Of a DNA stretch of 64,000 nucleotides, positions 14,870 to 27,941 are shown piece after piece (the stretch's first letter is position 1; each line of letters starts with the position of its first letter). Location: positions 7,684,298 through 7,748,297 of the forward strand of contig NC_054558.1 in the NCBI RefSeq assembly GCF_017654505.1, in the 5' to 3' direction. The translations under genes and the position numbers were made by a program. Below the pieces are notes generated by a model. That model was not told the DNA's origin. It did no database searches and saw only the letters and a list, made by a program, of their open reading frames with translations. This DNA comes from Polyodon spathula (Eukaryota > Chordata > Actinopteri > Acipenseriformes > Polyodontidae).

Positions 14870-17849
14870 TGTGTGCTGTAAAATTCTGATTTGCATGTCT
14901 TTCGGCAGCTGCCCTCGCTCTTTCTGTTTTTGTTTTTTTTAAGCCGAAACACTTTTTAATGAAATTCAGCTGTTGTTCATGCTGAATCTTGACCAAGGAA
15001 ACCTGAGATTTGCATGGCAGATCCAGAGTCTGGAAAGACCCTCCATTGTGAAATACATGTGCATATTTGTACAGGTTAATGCAAGTGAAGGTTACTGCAT
15101 GCATATACGTATAGTTTTGTTTTTTTTCCATCCGACCGGCAGGTTTTCTTTTAAAATGCCAATACACTTTCCATCCCAAAGATTAAGTCGCTGTTTGTTT
15201 GCCAAACCATGGGTCCTCAACAGTAGGTGTCAAAGCCCCCACTGTGCTCTGGTCAACAATATTGCCCATACAGAGGGCTATACAGGAACTTTACTACACT
15301 CAAGAAATACAATACAGTGGCGTAGGTGGACAGTGCCCCTTCCTGAATGTGGAAGATGCCATGCTGTTGAAGAGATTCCCCCCAGATTCTTGAGTTTGTC
15401 TGCTAGGTGCTTCCTCCTTGTAGTCACCTAGCAGATATATAATCACCATCAGGAAGGGTACAAGAAAGCCCCCTCTCAACCCTCAGTGTCCAGTCAAACT
15501 CTCCACTTTTTTGACAGAGTGCATCTGTATTTATTTTTCCAGTAAAAAAAGTACTGCTTTACTGCTTTTTCACAAGCTAAGGGCTAAGACCTACACAGCT
15601 GACGTCTTTGTACTGTCCGTTTCCTATCCGCAGCATTCTAATTTCCACAGTCCTTTTGAAAAAAGCAGTCTCTTGGAAGAAATAAATGTGTTTTTTTTTT
15701 TATCGTTCATTGGAAACACAGGCTTCTTTTTTGCCACTTAGCTTGATCACAGGACTAATGCGCACACATGACTTCTTGAGTCTTGGGTAAATGGAGCTAC
15801 TTCCTGTATTCCTCTCGCTTGTAAAGGAAAGATTAGCAGCATCTGAACAAGCAGTGTTTTGACAGTGACTGTTCAGTAAATCATTGAACATACACTCGTG
15901 CTCCTGTGGAAAAAGTCAAAGCACGTCCAAAAAAATCTTGAAGGCGATGAAGCAACACATTCGGCTTTGTGGTTCAGAGTTTGGTGACTTGTACGATTTT
16001 GTAACATTAACAAGTGAAATGTTACCCTTTGTTTAAGAAATTCAGATTTATTATGACGCTAAAATAAAAAGGGTTTTCGCAATCGCAGGGATGCAAGCAG
16101 GCTTGCGAAATGTATTACTCACAAAAGATCGGGTACAGTGACAGTTTTCTTCCTTTCCTTGCATTATGACTAATTGAAGTGACAGATTTAATTTAGATCA
16201 GCTGTTTAAAAAAAAAAAAAAAAAAAATCTGTGCAATTTTTATAGAGACAAGAATGTGTAACTTCTTTATGTATCTCTTTCATACAGCTGGATCTAACAG
16301 CTCTGGAACATCAATTACTGTCCCCGTGGCAGCTGCTGTTGTAAAAACAGGCTTGTATTTCTGTAGTATTCTTCCTTCCTTACCGTACATGGAAGATGAC
16401 ATTTTAAATGGTATTTTCTTCCCTGTTATTACTTGCAGTGCTCTGCCTTTTTTAAAGCCTGTTTATCATGCAGCAACACAGTAGTAGAGATCCACTTCCT
16501 GTGCCACAGGTAATAGGGTCCCACCTGGTGGGGTTTGAATCCCTGTTGAACAGGAAGTGAAAATACAGTATGGTGGATTTAACCAGTCACAGTGAATGAG
16601 ACCTGGAAAACAGAGCAGAACCTCTCTGTGGAATGTATTCGTGTGTTGTGTTTGTTATTTTGTGTTGTTTTTTTTTTTTTTCTCCCACTTGTAACACCCC
16701 CGGCCTCTCACTCGACATATGGGAATAGCAGTTTTTCTGTATACTCGCATGTCTGAACAGATGGCGTACCTCTTGGGGTGAGTGCATTCCTAGCGAGTTT
16801 TCATTTCAACCCTGGAAGCTGAAGTAAGAGAGGCGTAATGTTTCACAGATGGCACCTATTAATGTGGTGCTTTAGTGTACAAACGTTAACTGCGGTGGCA
16901 TTCAGAAATTGGGTTTGAAGGTCCCTAAATGGTGCTTTTGTGTTGTTTGTATATTATTACAGTTCCTGAGGTATGTCCCTCAAATTCTGCTCCAGTGTGT
17001 CAACGTCTAGGCTCTGCTCATGAAACCTATTCCAGTACTGTTATTTATTTTTACTGTGTGTGTGTTTGAAACGCTTTCCTAAGGCTAGTTTTGAAACGGG
17101 AGAAAATATTCGAACCTTGTTTTAAAGAACTCTTTGAGAAAGCTTTCATTGACTTGATGAAAGTCTACAACCAGCCCCTCCTGTAAGAGGCTCAGGGTTT
17201 GATGGCTGTGGAGAGTAACGACTACCTTCCTGTCCCCTGAGACTTGGGGCTTGAGTATCACAAAACCTTGATGAGCTTCCGTGCGGCACAAAGACAGTAT
17301 GCTACTTTAATAGGGCTGAGTTGACCGTCTACAAGCCACAAGGCAGAGCATTAATCTGTTAGGATAGTCGTTTGCTTCTAAAACTAGGCAGGCTGTAAAT
17401 CTCTCCAAAGCAATGGGCCAATTTGTTTATTTGATGTGCTCGCCCTTATTTCACTTTGTCTCATCAATGCTAAAATTGTAATTCCCTTTCACAGCACTAA
17501 ATGTATTACATTTGCATTTTGTAAATCAATGCAATTTGGTCCATTAGTCACAGTGGCTTTTATTGCTGACACAGGGTTGTTGGCTGTGATGGCATTGCAT
17601 AGATCATGTCATGTCAACTGCCTCCACTGTTCTGGATCACCAGATTGAGCCGGTGTCTGCATTAGTGTACCATGCCTGTACTGAGCTGAAGAGATGAAGG
17701 CTATAATGATGAAAAGCAATAGTAAAGAACACTGAAAAGTCACCAAAAAATCTAAAGGGTGACAAGTGTTCCTATATTTTTCCAAGACCACTGGAAAGCA
17801 GTGGATGAGACACGCTAGTTCCACTGGAACAACTCTTGTTTTTTACTAT
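14870..17849 (+). other. Intron 1, no gene recognised
   Basis: Poly-T/A runs at 15690, 16207-16227 and 16667-16681. A GGGTTTGAATCCC word near 16530 resembles a tRNA B-box, but no SINE body surrounds it. Otherwise nothing that I can name. Confidence 0.5.
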
Positions 17850-17859
17850 CTCTCTCTCT

Positions 17860-17938
<79 letters not shown>

Positions 17939-17939
17939 A
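17850..17939. repeat. (CT)n(GT)n microsatellite
   Basis: About 80 bases of nearly pure CT followed by GTGTGTGT. Confidence 0.97.
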
Positions 17940-19167
17940 TAAGACCAATCAGAAAGCAATCATTTACTGCTGGAGTGTAGAGTGGGGGGAAGTGGGGGGC
18001 TTAGTCTCTTAAAGGTACAGAGCGCGCTCTACTAATTGATTTGATTCTGAAGGAGTGAAAGCCCCATGATGGTTTAGGAATGCCATGGCTCGGGGGAGGT
18101 TACTAAACCCATTAGAGGGGCTCTCTGGGGGGCAATATGAAGAGACAGGGGCTTCTGTTGACTTCCAGCGACAGGGCCAGCTAACGCTACAGGCTGCCTT
18201 CAACTCACTAGACTCGTGTCAGAGTTTAAATAGGACGGGTTATTTTAAATTCCTGAACAGTGAACCGGTTTATAATGTCAGATGGAAGGGTGTGTCTTAT
18301 TGACCGCCAAAGCACTCTTAATCGGCACGTCCAATTGAGATGCACAGAGTACTGCATGTTTACTGCATTACAGTGCTGTCGCTGATTCAAGAAACCATTG
18401 TCTGGATTGCATATGATGGGCAGGCTGTGTTGTCAGAAATGTTGTAATTGGAGAAAACGAAGAGTATGTGTATAGTCCCAAATAACTATTAAGCAGAAGT
18501 TGCATATCAAATTTAAAAGGACACTCTCGTCACTGTATACAGTACACATGTACATAAACAGCATAATACCAGATGATGCTGTGATGTGTTCCAATGAACC
18601 CTGGCTCTCAAAGGCTTTTATCAACCAGAATATTATTGCACGTCTGTCTGTGTGTGTTACATAATTAAAACATCCATTTGTTTTTCAAATAAAAGTAAGG
18701 TTATCAGTCAGTTTTTTTTTTTTTCTGCAGGATTAGAAACAAAACAAAATGGAGGGCTGTGCTTTTGAATGCCATGCCAATCCTGTTAGACAGGAAAGAA
18801 AGAAAAGACAGGCGAGACAGATCCGGTTTCATTCATTACCAGTGACAATACCATTAACCACTTTACACAATGTTCCAAACCACCATTTATCTACCAATGG
18901 CATACATTATGCGACTTCATTGGGAATATTTGTCATGGGGAGACAGAGAAACAGGTGATTTCCTTTTGAAACTTGTGATGTGTAACACACACAATTAAAA
19001 AGTAAGGGCACCACAGTGTAGTGATCTCACTCACCTTGCCCTTTGGTGTTGCACAATAATTTTATTGCAGTAAGATAGCCAGATATAGAGTGTGATCTTT
19101 TAAAATCTACAAACAGGTCCTGGTTCAATGACTGCTTTGAAAAACATTCACAGTCATTAAAGTTCTC
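17940..19167 (+). other. Intron 1, no gene recognised
   Basis: Mixed-composition intronic DNA with short open frames that match no family I know. A poly-T run lies near 18713-18724. Confidence 0.5.
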
Positions 19168-19169
19168 TA

Positions 19170-19510
19170 CAGCTGTGGCCAAAAGTGTTGCATCACCCTA
19201 TAGAATGAACTCATTTTGCTTCATGAAGTTGAATGAAACCTGCAGATAATGTTACGTTAACATATTGAATTACCGCTTTGTTGTTTTCCCCATATACTTT
19301 ACGAAAAACTGACAAATTGACTGACATTTCAAAATCTAACTTGAAGTACTGTACTACTGTTATGGCTTCCAGTAGACTTTTGTGATATGATTTTGTAGTT
19401 TCCTTGATTTGCATGATGTTAAATAAAATATCCAAGTTATGTTCATATAGATTTTTTATTCTCTCAATTTAAAGATTCTAGGTAATGCACAGATTTTGGT
19501 CATAGCTGTG
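19170..19510 (+). mobile_element. Tc1/mariner-type MITE, about 341 bp
   Basis: TA dinucleotides flank both ends (19168-19169 and 19511-19512). The left end CAGCTGTGGCCAAAAGTGTT is matched, imperfectly, by the reverse complement of the right end (CACAGCTATGACCAAAATCT). Tc1/mariner elements insert at TA. A second copy of its left half lies inverted at 44725-44875, which confirms a dispersed family. No transposase frame remains. Confidence 0.8.
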
Positions 19511-19512
19511 TA

Positions 19513-22500
19513 CTGGACCAGTAGCCCTGCCTAGCTTCTGAGATAAGGCTAGATCACAGTCTATCACAAGGTGCTGCACTGGCCCCAGCATAGTCTACGG
19601 TTCTCAGACTGCTCGGGAGTCTCAGAAAGGTTTCAGATGGGCTGTGAAACAATCACAAGCAGATCGACTCGGTTCTTTTGTATTTTTCCTGCTCAGAGAG
19701 ACACCAGTATGTACTGGCCACTGTGCATTGCGGTGAATATTTCCTGGAGAGTTGTGTCACTTCCCAGATAGAAAAGGATTTGAGAATCACTGGTCTAGTG
19801 AATAGCCTTTGATCTCCATCTCTAACACTGGCATTAAACTATCCACGCGTGCACAGAGCCATACAGGCTCTCCACTAGCCATAATTAACACTTATTCTCT
19901 TGACCAAACTAATTGAATTGCCTTGATAAATTGCCCCCAGTACCTTTGTTAGCATTTCCATTAGTCATGGCTTCCCGTACTGCAAATTGCTAATTGACAC
20001 AAAACCCCCAATCCGTCTGCGGTAATGTGGCGCAAGTGTCAGAGCTTTAGCTATCTGTATGAGAGACTGCTGATGCTACCTCCCAAGATGAGACTCGGAT
20101 AAAATGAGATCGGACAGACATTTCTGCACAGTACTTCTTTTCAATCAGTACCTCGTTTTTGAGATTTTTAGATTTATATAAATGCCTTTTATTCTTTATT
20201 TTTTAATGTGAGTTTATAATTTAAGATGCAAAGTTTTAAATCATGTGCAGATGATTGACATTGGATATTAGAGAGAGAGACTAAAATTATCTTTTAAAAA
20301 CAATAGTGCAGTTATAATGTCATCCCATAAGGTAAGGAAGTAGTGCCAGCCAATTTCAGAACATCTTCTCCAGCTTCAAGTGATCATCCCCCCTTACTCC
20401 GACCTCAACCCGATACATGACCCTTAGGCTGGACTGGGCTGGAAATGAAAAGCAGCTGCTCGGGCGAGCATTTCCTGAGCTTCACAGAGCTGTACTGTAA
20501 TGAAACCGTGGGGCTCTTGAAGGAATTGAGCCCTGCAGTGTCCCTTCCCCACAGTGGAGCTGTTTGATTAACGGGTGAAGGGAAGTCACGCTGGGAAAAC
20601 AACACAACGACAACCCATCCTGCCGTGAACTGGGGCCATTGTGGAGCTCCTGCACGGTCACTAATACCTTGCAGATGTTGTTGGGAGCTTTTGTGCCCCA
20701 TGATCCTGGTTTACAGCTGGCTTCACCCCTATCTCAGGGTCTTCAAGGGCAGCCCAGCTTCCTAAACTGCTTGTCGTTTCATTTGAACCGAGCTTTCATC
20801 ACATCAGCCTTTGGTAAAGTTTTATTTAGTGTCCTTCCCTGAATTTTATATCTGCCAGCTTTACAGATTAGTTCACGTGGAAGCTGCCTAGCGATCGGTG
20901 TTTAGTCTATGAAACTACAAGCTCAGCAAAGTCTTCTTGCATTGAACAATGGAGAAGCATTGTACTGTATCCACCCCTTTTGTTTTACTATAGAGAGCCG
21001 AAGAATACATATATTATAAATATGTATTATATGTGCTCACAGCGCTGTCCGGCTGCAGAATTGACATACTGTAGCTGGACAGTGTGAGCCAGCTTATTTT
21101 GGATTTTGGTTATCTTCCAGTTTCTTGTGCTTAAAATCCTCTGCTTTCAGATTGTGGAAATGCAACTTTCTGTTTGACCGCAGAAACCGAGAAATAGGGT
21201 ATGTCTTCAGTGCTGGGGGAAAACACATGGAGCAAGAGCGAGCAAGCTTACAGTGGTGTGTTGTGCTGTTTTTCCCTGGGGCAAATCTGGATTCTTTCCA
21301 TCGTTGGCACTGTAAATTATATTGCATCCTATCAGTAATTGGAGTGATTAGTTGGGAAGGAGGAGGACAGAATCACTTCCGCGGCTTTCACACAAAGTTT
21401 CCATGGAAACTGTTTTCACAAGGGAGGAGGGGAAGGCTTCAGTGATACTGTATCAGTTCTAGTTTATTTCGAGTGTCACTTGTTTTATCTCATTTGTCTC
21501 CTAGATATTTTGTTTTTATATGATGGCAGTAACTCCCAATTGGGACAGATTGGGACAAATGTTGTTAAAATGAACCTTCCTTTTAAGGGGGAATAGCTTC
21601 CCTTTGATTCCAATGTGTTGGAGTTTTTTTTTTTTTTTTTTTTTTAAAGAGAATTATTTATTTTACTAAATTCTTAAACAGAACCTAACAACATGAAAAT
21701 GTCAATGGAGTGATCCTGCTTCTACTGCACAACATTTTGTACACAGTGTGCATTTGTTTCAGTCAAATCTTGATGAAGAGGCACACTTAAGGAATTGAGA
21801 AATATGACTCAGATTTTTTTTTTTTTTTTAATGAAATCCTCCCTGTCCAGGAATCTAAAGCCCAAGGCCAGCCACAGTAGTGTACAGTTTCAAAGCAAAT
21901 CCTCAAACGCAAGAGACTTGCTTCTTGAGGTTTCAAAGTGCCTGGGTCAGACAGCGTGCAAGGGAGGAGCCCTACTGCTACTGAGGTGCCTGTCCGCACT
22001 CCACAGCCCTCTTCTGGAAGGGAGCAGATCCTTTGCCTTTCCTGTGTCTGTCTCCCATAAGCCCCAGAGAAAGGGGCCTGGTTTCCTCTTGACCAAGATG
22101 AATGGGGATATTTTTACAAATGACGCAAAAAAGAACAGTAGCCTTCCCCCAGGAAAATCCTGACAATTGTATTTTGTTTTTGTTGAGTTAGAATTGAAAA
22201 AAGCAAATGTTATTGTCTTTGAAAGGCGGTGGAAAGTTACCAATGCACCTGAATAAGACCTCAATAAGAACGCCTTCCTTAACTTGTCAACTAGCTGATT
22301 CAGAACCCAGAGGTCAACATTTTCCACTCCTTTTCTGCCTAAGCTGCTGTACAAATAAAATATTGTTTGTTGTCGTTGTAGGTTCCAAACCCCCCTGGCG
22401 CAGAACAGTAATTGAATGTGTGCTGCGCTGCTCTGCATTCTCAGCTAATTGCTGCTCGTTTGTAGTCTTTGTAATCCGACACCTTTTGTACTGAGCCAAT

Positions 22501-24710
22501 CCGCAGTTCTGCAGATCCCGGATTTTTGGGCGACAATGGCATGTTGGAGAAACAGTTGAACAATTCCCTTTGTGACAGGTTCAGCTTTGGATATATTAAA
22601 ATGCTGAACCCCGGTCGGGGTTCTGCCCCTGTCAGCAGTAATGACAGATGTGGTAGAAATCTGTGTGATGAGGGTGAAATTTACCACGTGGCAGCTGCCG
22701 AGATTCAGAAGGGCTGTGGGATCTGTGTAATCCTGCGTGTGTTTGTAGGCTTACATGTTAACATAGATGTGTGTGTGTGCGTGCACGTGTTGGTTTATTA
22801 TTAAACACTAGCACACAGGTTTAAGTTTTTTGCATTTGGGTAAAAATAAGTAAATGTAAGCATCTTGCAGCACTTTGTGGAAACTACATGCCACATGCCC
22901 ACAGAGTGCCAGAACCTCTCCTCTGAATGAGATTTTAAACTGAATAGTCTTGCGACATTCTCCGAGAAAGACGACACTGTCTCTGTGACCCATAGCGACA
23001 GCGCAGCACATGGGTTAAAATAAGGTGTCTCTCTATTCCTTAACAAGCCTGTCAGCTGTGAAAGTGTGTTTTTAAAGAAAATATCCCCTCCCCCTCCTCC
23101 TCTGTTAGTAACTATGGGTTTCCTGCTCTGGGTTTAGAAGCATTTTTTGTATTTGTTTCCTTGGAAACACATGCTAGCCTCTCTGGTATGCTGTGTCCTA
23201 CTTCCTGTCGACACTAACATATTTGAAGGGGGTGAACCAAGACCCATATTGCACTGTCCTTTCCAGACAGTGTCTAAAGAGATTGTGAGTGTTTGTATAC
23301 TGGAAAACAGTACAGATCTTTAAACAAATGCTGGGGTCCTGGATGATGCAGAAGCGATGAGCTAAGCTCAGAAATGCAAAAGAAGCCAAATTTTCTGTGG
23401 TTGATTCATTTATAATGCACAACATACTGCTGCAGTTAGCTCTGTTGTACTGTGCAAAATAAAAGAAATAAATCATGAATTCACAGGGATGCAATGTGTT
23501 TAATCCAGTAAGATATGAACCATGGTGCAATGCAGTACAGTATATTTAAAATGTCCTGTCTATTGAAGTGACTGCACTATACAGTAGCAGATGAACAGAC
23601 ATCTTTGCCAGTCACTGCCCGTGTGACAAACACAGTATATGGATTCTTGACAGTCTAATATTGTTGCATTTGTATCCTGTGAACATGTCGATAACATTTA
23701 TACAGAAATTGTGGAAGTTAGTTGTACCACCCAAGGATTTAATGTGCTAATGAAAGCTAAGAAAACTGTTCCCCACGTACGGCATAATCATACTGGTGCT
23801 ATTTTCACGCCAATTTTTGTTTGCTTGCCCATAGTGTGGTTTGTAAGGCAAGCGTAGGGGTTACTGGAGCAGTTTCGGTTTACAGGATTCAGGCTGTATT
23901 TCAAAATCATTCTGAGGAGCACAATCCTCAGTTTTCTGATGCTTTTCCCATGGTTATTGTACTGTGCATTTGTCTTGGTTTTCCATGTTTTTAATGTGCT
24001 TTTCCATACTCTCTGTTACAAAGCTTAACTGTGCCTTACGCTATACGGTATGCTATGGTAAACTTTTAGAAGGGTGGTTGGTGTAATCAATAACTGGACC
24101 TTCATCAGTGATCAGTTTAATTGAATATTACAAGTTAAGTACAGCATGGTCTGTATTGCCAGACAGCATGCATGGACTCTCCATTTCATACTGTGTTTAT
24201 CAGTCATGCCCCTGCTGCTGTCACACATTCTCTATCAATCGTATTTTTAGCTTTGTCGGGGCTGCATTTCAGCTTTATTTCAACATTAGTCACCAGATTG
24301 AGAGTTTTGAAATATAGATCTTCTGACTCTTTTCCAAGTTCCTATAATTAAGCAGATGTTAAAGACATGTTTGCGCTCTATTTATAACAAAAAACTTAAG
24401 CTGACCAGAGGCTGTGTGGATGTGATGTCACCAGTTGAGGTTACCAAAATTTAGAATGACGTATTTTTTAGTCTCTTGGTTTTCAGAAGGTAAGGAGAGT
24501 ATGTCACCTGCATGTGTTACCAAAGCTAAGTGTTGCTGCAAAAGGTATTTTGCATTGCTGGAACTACATATAAAGTATTTATTATAGACTGCTGGTTTCA
24601 TTCATTGCTGAAACCCACCAGTGTGTTTTCACATACTGTATTGCGCTAGTCGGAGTTGAGTCCGTTACCATACTCTTGCATCTTTTAAGTCTTTGAAAGG
24701 AGTTGCCATA
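19513..24710 (+). other. Intron 1, no gene recognised
   Basis: Bases 19850-20110 are repeat-free with several AATTA/TAATT words and look like a conserved non-coding element. Poly-T runs lie at 21627-21645 and 21817-21829. Open frames up to about 160 codons near 21795-22438 overlap on both strands and match nothing I know. Confidence 0.5.
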
Positions 24711-24838
24711 GTTAACCCTGAGCAGTGCTTCACAGAGAGTGGTGAGGGGATGGAATGGGCTGCCTAGTCATGTTGTTGAGGGGATGGAATGGGCTGCCTA
24801 GAATGGCCTCCTGGTGTTAGTAAATGTTCTTGTGTTCA
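24711..24838 (+). mobile_element. LINE 3'-end fragment
   Basis: CACAGAGAGTGGTGAGGGGA and GGAATGGGCTGCCTAG lead to AATGGCCTCCTGGTG and TGTTCTTGTGTTCATC. This resembles the 3' ends of fish LINEs that finish AATGGCCTCCTCTCG...TTATGTTCTTATG. The 21-bp word GGGATGGAATGGGCTGCCTAG occurs twice about 34 bp apart. A related tail lies at 29590-29666. Confidence 0.6.
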
Positions 24839-24974
24839 TCTGTTGCTGTTGCAGTTGATCAAAATCATAGCTGTGTGGCATTCATTAAAAAATAATAAAT
24901 TCAGTATTGAATGTGTCAAAGTGACCAATCCAGGATTGCTCAAAGGATACAGATTTTCTATTATTATTTTATTA

Positions 24975-25190
24975 TTATGTGTTTATTTAGCAGACGCCTT
25001 TATCCAAGGTGACTTACAGAGACTAGGGTGTGTGAGCTACACATCAGCTGCAGAGATCACTTACAATGTCTCTGAAAGACGCAGTGCTAGGAGGTTCAGT
25101 GACTTGCTCAGGGTCACACAGCGAGCCAGTGGCTGAGCCAGGATTTGAACTGGGGATCTGCTGTTTACAAGCCTTTTCTCTCTAACACTG
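24975..25190 (-). mobile_element. tRNA-derived SINE, minus strand (V-SINE-like)
   Basis: Read on the minus strand: a tRNA-like head with AGTTCAAATCC B-box (complement of 25141-25151), TGTGTGACCCTGAGCAAGTC, then the tail TAAGTCACCTTGGATAAAGG and CGTCTGCTAAATAA. This tail is shared by many ray-finned fish SINEs. Nearly full length. Confidence 0.85.
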
Positions 25191-25307
25191 GCCCACACAA
25201 CCTCCTATATTGCTGCTGTTGGCAAGCTGTCTGGACCACCACTTGGTCAGTAAGCCTTAGAGGAATGGCAGAAAATGAATGAGGACAAAAGAAAGCAGCT
25301 TTTAAAG

Positions 25308-25352
25308 TATTATTATTATTATTATTATTATTTATTATTATTATTATTATTA
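25308..25352. repeat. (TAT)n microsatellite
   Basis: About 15 ATT/TAT triplets with one interruption. Confidence 0.95.
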
Positions 25353-27748
25353 ACCAAAGTGGGACAGTGCTATAGGAACCAGTGAGCATGAAACATAAGG
25401 AAAGTTCATATATTTCAATCGGATGAAGTAACCATCAACAGGAGTGTGATCCACAAGGCAATATATCATTTAATAGCTCTTTTCACATATATCCAAACGA
25501 TTTTAAGTAAAGCACGAAACAGTGAGAGCTAAATAAACAGATGTTCACTTTTAACATAATGCTAAGCTCTACAGGAGCTGAAATGCAGCTGCTTTAGCTG
25601 GAAAGCCCCAACTTTGGTTTTACTGGCATGGATTGTGTTCTAACATAGGAGAAGCCTGACCTAGACTAACAAGGCCTTTGGTCTTCCTAGAACCCACTTG
25701 CTATGCTGTAAAGGGATAGTAGGGGAATTTCTAGCACAAAAAAAAAACACATTTTAATGCAAAGACACAGCTGTGAAACTGGTGAAGGAGAGTTCGGGAA
25801 GTTTCTGTGTCTTATAGAGCAGCAGAATCTGCCTTGAGGAAGTAAGGTTTGTAATGATGTCAGCTTGAAACTTGGCGCTGAAAACAAATGAAAATGACAG
25901 TGTGAGACGACGGAGTTCTGTGTTTAGTACAGCGCAGTGCACAGACAGCTTTGTCTTGTACGCTGTTGACTAGAGGCACTCTATTTCAGCTTGCGTAACT
26001 AGCAGAAAGAACGGCAGGACCCCAGTAGACTGTGAGAAATCATGAAGGCTGCGGACATCCGGTTTCTATATAAATGGCAATGCAAAGGTATTTACAGCTT
26101 TTTGGGGTAAAATCTTTGCGATCAGTACTGGACATCAGCTAAACATGAAAGAAGGGCTGAAAAGGGTTAAGAATGCTATTTGAAATGTACCGTACTGAAA
26201 GTGTGTTAAACCTGTAGACTTCATTAAACTAGCTAGGATTTGTACTTGTTCTGAAACTGGGCATGTTTGTGGCAAATGGACTGTAATATTAGGAATGTAA
26301 AGCACCGCATATCGGGAATAACAAAGTGGGATAGAAAAAAAAACCCCACAGTGAATGAGGTTCAAATAGAGCTGAACCTTCGTCACAGGGAAAGGTGGAC
26401 GCTTTGTGGAATAAGGTATGGGATAACTTACCAAGTGAAATATCAGAAAACGCGATGTATAGAAATGGACCAACCCTAGATAAACAAACTAAGAGGTTCA
26501 TTTAGAATACAACAGGATCCTTTTATTTGATAAACCGGTCTTTCATAATACCGTCACCAGCCATTACAACCTGAACCTGAACCTGCAGGACCTTGCAATA
26601 CATGACTTGCAGCACACTGTTACACAGGGCTTTTACCCTTTTCTAAACAGAGTTTAGTATTAATGTAAAAGAACATCTGTTTGTGAGTCTTAAATAGTGC
26701 GCGCTCTAAAGAAAGTCTTTGCTTATTTAGCAGTAGTCAATGGATTATTATAATTGTTTTATTATTCCCCTCCCCACACACACACACAGAGCTTGGTAGA
26801 CCTTGAGCTCTGTCGACTGGGAGTGCTTGACACGATTGAAATCCATCCTGTCTGCTTTTGTTAGTGAAGAGATAAAAATAGGAAGGCATTTACTACTCGC
26901 GCAGCAGCGTCTACCTGTGTTTGTATTGTCAGCCAAAAGCCCAGGAGAAGGCCGTTGAAGGATTTCTGTTCTAATGCACATACACCATTGTAATTACCGA
27001 GTAACTGTTTGGAGACTGCAGTGTAATTATTAATACGAGGGTTGGTTATTAACGATCTCCTGTAGCTTCTGTATTAAAGACTTGCTTGTTGGATGTTTCA
27101 CTTGAATATGACAGTGTAATAATAAAGGTGAGACTCTGATGTGATCTTCCCTGCAAACTCCAAAGCATTTGTTTGTGGACGTGGGCTTGTTAGGTTTGAG
27201 GATGGAGTCTGGTGTAAAAAGCACCCAGCCGTCTTCTCTGTGCAGCCCTCGTCTATGAGGCGACTGCAGCTGCTCACCGCCTCTTGTTAACCTACAGTAG
27301 GGCTAGAGTTGTGTGCTCAGGATTAAACTGTGTGTGATATCTTTCACTGCAGCACTGCAGACTAGTCTTTATCAGATAAATCCATTGAGCAGTTTACATC
27401 AGGATACAGCAGTGTGAGCTTCCCTACACCCCTCCCCAGCTAATGTGCCTCAAATACCCTTCTGCGACTCCCATTGCATAGAAGCTTGACCCATTCCTAG
27501 TTTTACTATGAGCTTAGTAAGTAAGTAAGCTTCTTACTTATACACTGTGGCTAATCGAACTTGTTGTAAAACCTGAAATGAGTGAACATGCTATGCAATA
27601 AGAGTTTCCATCCCTGTGCAATGCAGCTGTATAGCTGATTGGAGAGAGCTGTAAGTAATCTACTTTTGAGCAGTCTTGTATTGGTTCATGCAGCTTTCAT
27701 AGAGTATACAGTGTTTTTATCTCCTCTCTCTCTTTCCCTCCTTGCCAG
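25353..27748 (+). other. End of intron 1
   Basis: No gene recognised. A small palindrome TAAGTAAGcttCTTACTTA lies near 27523. The last 30 bases form the pyrimidine-rich acceptor tract of exon 2. Confidence 0.6.
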
Positions 27749-27941
27749 AGATCCGTGCCCAGCTGCTGGAGCAGTTAAAATGCCTGGACCAGCAGTGCGA
27801 GCTCCGGGTGCAGCTGCTACAGGACCTGCAGGACTTCTTCAGGAAGAAGGCTGAGATTGAGATGGACTACTCTCGCAACCTGGAGAAGCTGGCGGAGCGC
27901 TTCCTCACCAAGACGCGCAGCACCAAGGACCACCAGTTCAA
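27749..27941 (+). CDS. srgap2: SRGAP2 coding exon 2 (start of F-BAR domain)
   Basis: A polypyrimidine tract ending CTTGCCAG precedes the exon and GTAAGG follows it. It opens with the last two bases of a split Glu codon and ends with two bases of a Lys codon. It encodes about residues 23-87, including [19 protein letters not shown] and [18 protein letters not shown], the first long helix of the F-BAR dimer. The split first codon and the absence of an initiator Met show that a coding exon lies upstream of the window. Confidence 0.95.

Noticed and set aside
16498..16560. B-box-like GGGTTTGAATCCC that might mark a SINE or tRNA
   Set aside because: No A-box at the right spacing, no cloverleaf and no SINE body or tail around it.
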